From contig CAJNDS010000235.1 of the NCBI GenBank assembly GCA_905221605.1, forward strand, positions 148,935-168,934: a stretch of DNA of 20,000 nt. Direction: 5' to 3'. Of the stretch, positions 14,665-20,000 are shown one piece after another. This DNA comes from Symbiodinium natans (Eukaryota; Sar; Dinophyceae; Suessiales; Symbiodiniaceae). The notes below the pieces were generated by a model. The model saw only the letters and a program-made list of their open reading frames with translations. It was not told the origin of the DNA and ran no database searches. Both the position numbers and the translations under genes were made by a program. Within the stretch, counting starts at the first letter, position 1. Each line of letters starts with the position of its first letter.

Positions 14665-15025
14665 GGATTTAGGGTTTAGGATTTAGGGTTTAGGGTTTAG
14701 GGTTCAGCATCTCATGTACCAGCTTTTCGTGAGTCGTGCCAATTGATCATGTGATGAACTTAGCGGCTGGGCGCGTTTGAGGTTCTATTGCTTAGGGCAT
14801 TTTCCCGTGAAGCAAAAAGGATGATATCCGCTCTTTTCCTAGGTTGCTCTGGGACTTTTCTTCCTTGGGTCGATGTCCTGGGTCGGCTTCCTGGCTTCCC
14901 GATCCTCGGGCTTCTTGGCTTCTTGGCTCCCGGGATTCCTGGCGATTGAGGTTTGGGGTTTGGGGTTTAGGGTTTAGGGTTTAGGGTTTAGGGTTTAGGG
15001 TTCAGGGTTTAGGGTTCAGGGTGCG
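14665..15025 (+). repeat. TTTAGGG arrays around a unique island
   Basis: Units at 14667-14705 and 14950-15025, with TTCAGGG variants at the end. The 240-base island between them contains CTTCCTGGCTTCC/CTTCTTGGC low-complexity sequence (14880-14945) and no exon. Confidence 0.85.
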
Positions 15026-15139
15026 TCTGGCCTTCCTGGCTTCCGCGCTCGCCTTGCTCTTTGCCGATGCCGCGATATGTCGCTGTGGCTTGGGGCTTCG
15101 TACCTACAAGCGGCAACTGTTGCCACCCCACCTGTTCCC

Positions 15140-15250
15140 CAGACCCTAAACCCTAGACCCGAAACCCTAAACCCTAAACCCTAAACCATAAACCCCAAAC
15201 CCTAAACCCTAAGCCCTGAACCCTAAACCCGAAACCCTAAACCCTAAACG
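15140..15250 (-). repeat. CCCTAAA array
   Basis: About 15 units with CCCTAGA, CCCGAAA and CCATAAA variants. Confidence 0.9.
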
Positions 15251-15810
15251 GATGAAAGAACAGTGTTAAGGCAAAGAAGCAAGTATTGACAGACAGAAAT
15301 GAGTAAAGGAAGTAAGAGGTAAGTTAATACAGAGATAGCTAAAGAAGTAAAGAAATAGCAAAGGCAGAAAAAAGACACAGATTAAACAAAGAAAGCCTTG
15401 CATAATGGACTGTTGACGGTAAGCGTTAGGACAAAAATGGAATCAACGAAAACAATGAAGAAAAGAATTATGCTCGTAGAAAGAGGTTAAAGAATGAATA
15501 ACAACAGCAGTAAAGACAGATAGGACAAAGGAAGGAATAACTGAAGACATGAAGAAAAGGAAGACAGGACCAAAACATAGTAACAAAAGAAAGGAAGAAA
15601 ACGAATAACCTGAAGAAAGGAAGAAGGGCAGAAAGGCAGAAAGGCGGAAAGGCAGAAAGGAAGACAGGAAGAAAGGAAGAATGAGGGAATGGAAGAACGA
15701 AAGAATGGAAGAATGGAAGAAAGGAAGAATGGACGAAAGGAGAAGGGAAGACTGGAAGAACGGAAGAACGGAAGAATGGAAGAATGGAAGACGGGAAGAA
15801 AGGAAGGGCG
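15251..15810. repeat. 560-base purine-rich tract (GAAAGGAAGAAT-like)
   Basis: The + strand is almost pure A/G from about 15590 to 15810 (GGAAGAA, GGCAGAAA and GGAAGAATGGAAG words), and A/G-rich from 15251. The minus-strand ORF at 15468-15824 (LPFFPSSILPFF) is a by-product of the tract and is not called. It sits in the intron between 14643 and 16491. Confidence 0.9.
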
Positions 15811-16219
15811 CTTGACCTCTGCAACCTCTCGCTCTCTAACAGGGTTTAGGGTTTAGGGTTTAGGGTTTAGGGTTTAGGGTTTAGGGTTTAGGGCTGAGGG
15901 TTCGCCACGTCAAACCAGACCCAAACATTCTGGGCCCCGGAGCAGGCCCTAATTCCCCTTTTTTTGGGGCTGGGGTTCCCTTATTCATCCCCTTAAAACC
16001 AAGAAGGGCTCCCTTTTTCTTCCTAGGTTACTCCTGGGTCTAGCATTGGTTTACAGACCAAGCTGTAGACCTCACCACTTTCCTGAGGGTTTAGAGTATA
16101 GGGTTTAGGGCTTAGGGCTTAGGGTTTAGGGTTTAGGGCCATTACTGTAAGTTCCTCAAAAGAGCCCGGTTCCAGCCCCTGCAGCTTGATAGGCTAAAGT
16201 TGCTAAAGTGTGAAACGAG
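15811..16219. other. TTTAGGG runs and a dispersed repeat, no exon
   Basis: A pyrimidine tract ending CTCTCTAACAG runs straight into a TTTAGGG array (15841-15893) with no exon between. A second copy of the ~90-bp dispersed repeat lies at 15951-16039, and decayed G-type units at 16085-16140. The interval 16141-16219 contains nothing recognised. Confidence 0.6.
15951..16039. repeat. Dispersed ~90-bp repeat, copy 2
   Basis: It shares CCCTWATTCCC, a T run then G run, GGTTCCCTTAT, CCCCTTAAA, AAGAAGGG and GGTTACT in the same order with 12026-12116. It is diverged, with substitutions and small indels. Confidence 0.7.
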
Positions 16220-16222
16220 AAT

Positions 16223-16472
16223 CCCTAAACCCTAAACCCTAAACCCTAAACCCTAAACCCTAAACCCTAAACCCTAAACCCTAAACCCTAAACCCTAAAC
16301 CCTAAACCCTAAACCCTAAACCCTAAACCCATAAACCCTAAACCCTAAACCCTAAACCCTAAACCCTAAACCCTAAACCCTAAACCCTAAACCCTAAACC
16401 CTAAACCCTAAACCCTAAACCCTAAACCCTAAACCCTAAACCCTAAACCCTAAACCCTAAACCCTAAACCCT
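16223..16472 (-). repeat. CCCTAAA array, about 35 near-perfect copies
   Basis: There is a single insertion (CCCATAAA) near 16328. It ends 18 bases before the motif I exon, and so lies where the branch-point and pyrimidine region of that intron would be. Confidence 0.98.
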
Positions 16473-16490
16473 CCCCGCACCTTCCAGCAG

Positions 16491-16546
16491 GGCCGGCAGT
16501 TTTCTGGCCTCTCCGTGCTGGAGCTCGGCTCAGGAGCTTCTGTGAA
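16491..16546 (+). CDS. METTL21-like methyltransferase, SAM motif I exon
   Basis: The acceptor CCCCGCACCTTCCAGCAG is strong. The 56-nt exon reads GRQFSGLSVLELGSGASV plus AA and ends at a consensus-like donor GTGAGT (16547). VLELGSG is motif I of class I SAM-dependent methyltransferases: strand beta-1, an acidic residue and the Gly-rich loop binding the methionine part of SAM. The preceding F-x-G-x-x-VLELGSG matches Methyltransf_16 members (METTL21A, VCPKMT). Phase 2 fits the next exon, which starts with one base. This is the strongest single piece of evidence for the gene. The exact substrate, perhaps a chaperone or AAA protein as in animal relatives, cannot be told. Confidence 0.75.
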
Positions 16547-17130
16547 GTGAGTGGGTTTCGGGTTTAGGGTTTAGTGTTTAGGGTTTAGGGTTTAGGGTTT
16601 GGGGTGAGTGGGTTTCGGGTTTAGGGTTTAGTGTTTGGGGTTAGAGTTTAGGGTTTAGGGTTTGGGGTGAGTGGGTTTAGGGTTTAGGGTTTAGGGTTTA
16701 GGGTTTAGGGTTCAGGGTTTAGGGTTTAGGGTTTGGGGTTTAGGGTGTTAGAGTTTAGGGTTTAGGGTTTGGGGTGAGTGGGTTTCGGGTTTAGGGTTTG
16801 GGGTTTAGGGTGAGTGGGTTTAGGGTTTAGGGTTTGGGGTGAGTGGGTTTAGGGTTTAGGGTTTAGGGTTTAGGGTTTAGGGTGAGTGGGTTTAAGGTTT
16901 AGGGTTTACGGTGAGTGGGATTAGGGTTTAGGATTTAGGGTGAGTGGGTTTAGGGTTTAGGGTTTCGGGTGTTTGGGTTTAGGGTTTAGGGTTTACGGTG
17001 AGTGGGTTTAGGGTTTAGGATTTAGGCTGAGTGTGTTTCAGTTTTAGGGTTTAGGGTTTAGGGTGAGTGGGTTTAGGTTTCAGGGTGAGTGGTTTAGGAT
17101 TTGGGGTTTAGGGCGTAGGGCAGGGCTTTA
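16547..17130 (+). repeat. TTTAGGG array with the 5' splice site GTGAGTGGG repeated
   Basis: The donor GTGAGTGGGTTT of the motif I exon recurs through the array at 16604, 16667, 16774, 16810, 16839, 16882, 16911, 16940, 16998, 17063 and 17085, with a variant CTGAGTGTG at 17028. Spacing is often 29 bases or a near multiple. The bases after the first two sites are identical for about 33 positions, so the donor was copied with its flanking telomeric units. Confidence 0.9.
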
Positions 17131-17430
17131 GGGCTTAGGGCTCTGGGGTCTCGGCCGATGTTGGCAATTTTGGGGCGAAACCCCAAAAATCAGGGTACTT
17201 GTTTTGGGGGGGTCTTCTAGAGCCGGGCTATAACTTATGTTTATGATGCACAGGGGTATCCTTGTTCTGGGAAACGCGCTCGTTTTTTCGATATGTAGAG
17301 TTGCCCAAGTTAAGTTGTCCTCGGTGGGGCTGTTGGGTGGAATGCTCTGGGGATGATTTCCCCATTTCCTGGTTGTCTTTCTTCGAAAATTCCCTTAAAC
17401 CATAGGCCCTCATCTCTAAAGAGGAAGCCC
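17131..17430. other. Intron interior, no exon
   Basis: It contains a hairpin TTTTGGGG-CGAAA-CCCCAAAA at 17168-17188 and unique sequence. The minus-strand ORF at 17228-17413 has no recognised family and is not supported. Confidence 0.5.
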
Positions 17431-17680
17431 GAATGGTTTAGGGTTTAGGGTTTAGGGTTTAGGGTTCGGGGTTGGGGGTTGGGGGTTAGGGTTCAGGGTT
17501 CCGTGCTGAGGGCTGAGGGTTTAGGGTTTAGGGGTGTCGTGTGCATGTGGGTTTGGATATCCTCCACCAATGGCTCGCAACTTACAGGTCCCGTGGAGGT
17601 CGAGGGCTCAACAATGCTGAAGGTAGCAGTAGAACTTTAGGGTGAATGGTGTCAGTCTCAGGGTAGTCAAAATCCGCGCC
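17431..17680. other. Short TTTAGGG array and unique island with a weak exon
   Basis: G-type units at about 17436-17535. At 17589-17624 an acceptor CAACTTACAG and a donor GAAG|GTAGCA enclose 36 bases open in more than one frame (SRGGRGLNNAE or PVEVEGSTMLK). The only frame in phase with the motif I exon leaves the wrong phase for 19231, so it is not part of the model. Confidence 0.3.
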
Positions 17681-17975
17681 CTTAACCCTAAACCCTAAAC
17701 CCTAACTCCTAAACCCTAAAGCCTACACCCTAAACCCTAAACCCTAAACCCTGAACCCTGAACCCTGAACCCTGAACCCTGAACCCTGAACCCTGAACCC
17801 TGAACCCTGAACCCTGAACCCTGAACCCTGAACCCTGAACCCTGAACCTGAACCCTGAACCCTGAACCCTGAACCCGGAACCCGGAACCCTGAATCCTGA
17901 ACCCTGAACCCTGAACCCTGGACCCTGGACCCTGGACCCGTAGACCCAGACCCTAGACCCTAAACCCTCAACCCT
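17681..17975 (-). repeat. CCCTGAA / CCCTAAA array
   Basis: A few CCCTAAA units, then about 20 CCCTGAA units (about 17747-17870), then CCCGGAA, CCCTGGA and CCCTAGA variants. Confidence 0.95.
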
Positions 17976-17998
17976 CCACCATAAACATAAGTCTGCAG

Positions 17999-18007
17999 GT
18001 TGAGCTG
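17999..18007 (+). CDS. Possible 9-nt microexon of the methyltransferase
   Basis: GTTGAGCTG lies between an acceptor GTCTGCAG and a donor GTTTAG, with a C-type array before and a TTTAGGG array starting at its last base. Splicing it between 16546 and 19231 keeps the frame and adds three residues (K-L-S-W-L instead of K-L). That makes 11 residues between the GSG of motif I and GAKV, as in METTL21A. Without it the loop is three residues short. The evidence is positional and phase-based only. Confidence 0.35.
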
Positions 18008-18085
18008 GTTTAGGGTTTAGGGTTTAGGGATGCTTTGGGGTTTAGGGTTTAGGGAGGCTTTCGGGTGTGGAGCTTAGGGAGTAGG
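18008..18085 (+). repeat. Short TTTAGGG array
   Basis: It starts at the 3' edge of the microexon candidate with GTTTAGGG, and includes GATGCTTTGGGG and GAGGCTTTCGGG interruptions. Confidence 0.85.
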
Positions 18086-18180
18086 GTTACTACACAGCTT
18101 CGGCGACAGGAACTGGAATCGCTGGGCTCACGTCGTGCCCTCAGGGTCACCAAAAAGCCCGACGGCCTCCCCGAAATCCT
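18086..18180. other. Unique island, nothing recognised
   Basis: About 95 bases between a G-type and a C-type array, with no supported exon. Confidence 0.5.
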
Positions 18181-18325
18181 AGATCCTAAGCCCTAAGCCC
18201 TAAGCCCTAAGCCCTAAGCCCTAAACCCCAAACCCTAAACCCTAAACCCTAAACCCTAAACCCTAAACCCTAAACCCTAAACCCTAAACTTTCAACCCTA
18301 AACCCTAAACCTTCAACCCTAATTA
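18181..18325 (-). repeat. CCCTAAG then CCCTAAA array
   Basis: About six CCCTAAG units, then about 11 CCCTAAA units and CTTCAACCC-type ends. Confidence 0.95.
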
Positions 18326-19230
18326 GGGTTTGGGAGCTCAGGGGTGCACAAGATCTCGGGGATAAGCCCTCCTTTTCCCTCTGTGGCATATGCCGTGGCT
18401 AACAACTCATGTGCAGTTTAAGGTCTGAACCCACCCCTAAACCCCAAAACCCGATCCCAGCTGGGCTAGGGTGCCCTCTGATGGTATCCCCCCACCCCCG
18501 CCAAGTATCCCCCCCTTCTCATGGACCCCCCCCCCCCCCCACCATGGTATCCGCCCACCCCCCCAAACCCCAAACCTCTCCCTTCAACCTCACACCCTTA
18601 ACCTAAACCGGAAACCTTCAACCCCAAACGCCAACCCCGCATGCACAGCACAGGCAGGGGGCTCTAAACCTTAAGCTTAAACCCTATGCTTATGTAAACC
18701 CTGAAAACCTTAAACCTTAGCTAAACTAAAGCCTAATACCCTAAGCTTATGTAAACCCTAGACCTTAAACCTTAACTAAACCCTAAACCCTAACCCCCAA
18801 AACCACACCCACGCCGCAGGGGGTCGCACGGGCGCCGGTCTCTTAAACCTTCAACCCCATATCCTACCCAATCACACTTTAGACCCTAAACCCCGAACCC
18901 TAAACCCTAAACCTTAAACACTAAACCCTAACCCCCCAACCACACCCACACCACCGGGGGGGGGGGGCGTGGGGGGTAGGCCCTAAACCTCAAACCTTAA
19001 ACCCTAAACCCTAACCCCCCAACAACACCCACACCACAAACCTCTCCCTTCAACCTCACACCCTCAACCTAAACCGTAAACCACAAAGGGGGCGTGAGGG
19101 TAGGGATCCAAGGGAGGTTGGGGGGGGACACCATGGGGGGTGGGGAGGGGGGTGGCAGCCCGAGACCATAGGGCTTAAGGTTCCCAACAGGCTTCCATGT
19201 CCCTCAACCCCACGTCCAAAGCCCCCACAG
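18326..19230. repeat. C-rich intron end with decayed repeats and duplications
   Basis: Decayed CCCTAAA, CCTTAAA and CCCCAAA words fill most of it. A 57-bp tandem pair starts GCTTATGTAAACC at 18688 and 18745. A 46-bp direct repeat (18571-18616 and 19037-19082) differs at about two bases. CCAACCACACCCACACCAC-like words recur at about 18800, 18940 and 19020. ORFs at 18409-18674 are proline runs from C tracts. The last 30 bases (CCTCAACCCC...GCCCCCACAG) form the acceptor of the exon at 19231. Confidence 0.75.
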
Positions 19231-19276
19231 GTTGGCGAAGTATGGGGCGAAAGTGACTCTCACGGACCGTGGGAGG
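19231..19276 (+). CDS. METTL21-like methyltransferase, beta-2 / acidic-residue exon
   Basis: The acceptor AAAGCCCCCACAG|G is strong. The 46-nt exon gives one base, then LAKYGAKVTLTDRGR, then a donor GTGAGG at 19277. GAKVTLTD is strand beta-2 with the acidic residue that binds the SAM ribose; the wording matches Methyltransf_16 enzymes (METTL21A has GAHVTITDR). The first base completes AAG with the AA left by the motif I exon. The frame stays open past the donor for about 70 codons, but the continuation is not family-like and includes a GCGCGC run. Later motifs (the ADI/ADVIY region) must lie beyond this window. Confidence 0.7.
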
Positions 19277-20000
19277 GTGAGGTCGTTGGCCCCCTCAGCG
19301 TTCAACGTGCGCGCGCGCGCGCACCCGCTTCAGATAGTTGCTCCTCAAGACGAGCCGTCGAAAGAGCAAAACAACACTTTAGGATTTTATAAGAGCCCAT
19401 TAAATGCCCTTCAAAAATTGTTTGCTGGGCATTTCATGGGCCCGTTCGCAAGCTCACTTCTTTCGATAAATGGTATGGTTTTCCAATGATTGAGATTTTC
19501 AGGGTATTTTACTTTTGTCTTCCTTGATTTTATAGTGCTTTATGGGCCAGGCCTTTATTGTCTTGTCGTAAAGGCCCATTTATCAGAACAAGTTTATTTG
19601 CTCCTAAAATTCTTCCCATACGTATCTTTCTTCACTCCTATAAGGAGCTTCGAGGACCTGGAGAATGAGACAGTTACTGAGCGCTATCATGATCCCAATA
19701 AATACCTCGCTTGTAATGCTCATGTGGGGGGGCATGCACGCTTTTTGGCGCTCCTTTATTGAGCTGAAAGAGCTTCCAGCCTGGAAGAATATGAAATCTG
19801 ACATAGCATGTACACGAGTATGTCTATATGTACAGAAAAACTGTTTATACAATGTGTGTACTGCGTGTATATATATACATATATAGTTCTATATGTATTC
19901 ATATACATTCATTGTCAATGACGTATAAACGAGTATAAATCCATGTCTGCACATACATACATGTGTATAGAATCACGTCAGGATTTCTGCAACTGTGCGC
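19277..20000. other. AT-richer intron or downstream sequence
   Basis: It starts with a GTGAGG donor and a (GC)n run (about 19308-19321). From about 19370 base composition becomes AT-rich, unlike the rest of the window, with a hairpin at 19395-19441, TATATATACATATATAG-like sequence near 19869 and no telomeric heptamers. ORFs at 19232-19489, 19490-19762, 19604-19852 and 19665-19886 show no recognised family. It may be a long intron or an inserted element. Confidence 0.5.
19395..19441. repeat. 15-bp hairpin with one mismatch
   Basis: GCCCATTAAATGCCC (19395-19409) pairs with GGGCATTTCATGGGC (19427-19441) over 15 positions with one mismatch and a 17-base loop. A second, shorter inverted pair (GGCCTTTA and TAAAGGCC) lies at about 19550-19578. 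Confidence 0.8.

Noticed and set aside
15468-15824. 118-codon minus-strand ORF rich in Phe, Pro and Ser
   Set aside because: It is a by-product of the purine-rich tandem tract; composition fully explains the open frame.
17589-17624. Extra methyltransferase exon between motif I and beta-2
   Set aside because: The splice-like borders are good, but the only frame in phase with the motif I exon leaves the wrong phase for 19231 and would add about 12 residues to a loop of fixed length.
18409-18674. Proline-rich ORFs
   Set aside because: They are made by C runs and decayed CCCCAAA repeats.
19490-19886. ORFs of 73-90 codons in the AT-rich end
   Set aside because: No domain is recognised, they overlap in three frames, and hairpins and TATATA sequence suggest non-coding DNA.
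1-20000. CRISPR array or bacterial mobile element
   Set aside because: The repeats are heptamers without spacers, and nothing bacterial (operons, ribosome binding sites, transposase or Cas motifs) is seen.

Overview
The window is nuclear eukaryotic DNA dominated by telomere-type heptamers. TTTAGGG (written CCCTAAA on the other strand) and its one-base variants fill dozens of arrays from end to end, in both orientations. There is no prokaryotic gene layout, no long ORF and no rRNA or tRNA that I recognise. Unique sequence occurs as islands of roughly 10 to 600 bases between arrays. The TTTAGGG unit, GC-rich islands, tiny exon candidates, apparent GC 5' splice sites and AG|G acceptors together suggest a dinoflagellate, perhaps Symbiodiniaceae-like. 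This is inference: TTTAGGG also occurs in plants, green algae, apicomplexans and chromerids.

The main result is a split gene on the + strand. Islands at 13460-13492, 14617-14643 (or -14655), 16491-16546 and 19231-19276 encode, in order and in compatible phase, the WDA box, the helix after it, SAM-binding motif I (VLELGSG) and strand beta-2 with its acidic end (GAKVTLTDR). These belong to a METTL21/VCPKMT-type protein-lysine methyltransferase (Methyltransf_16 family). A 9-nt island at 17999-18007 could be a microexon restoring the family spacing. Upstream islands (12170-12237, 12426-12509, 12769-12814) extend the frame more tentatively. The 3' end lies beyond the window.

The arrays are not random around these islands. 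Many exon candidates have CCCTAAA arrays upstream and TTTAGGG arrays downstream. The introns between them therefore tend to start with UUUAGGG repeats and end with CCCUAAA repeats, which are complementary and could fold each intron into a stem with the splice sites near its base. Some splice sites are made of the repeat itself.

Region by region: 1-4799 alternates arrays with small exon-like islands (97-136, 1272-1350, 2072-2125, 3429-3569, 4741-4799). 4800-8833 looks like one 4-kb intron: a nested inverted structure around a 1.4-kb higher-order tandem repeat and a 41-42-bp satellite, followed by hairpin-rich unique sequence. 8834-9959 has two more exon candidates. 10020-11075 is G-type arrays. 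11163-11819 is a gene-like cluster with ordinary short introns. 12170-19276 is the methyltransferase gene. 19277-20000 is AT-richer sequence with hairpins.

All exon boundaries were read by eye from splice motifs, frame openness and, for the methyltransferase, remembered family motifs. No alignment or RNA evidence was available. Most long ORFs here are repeat artefacts.
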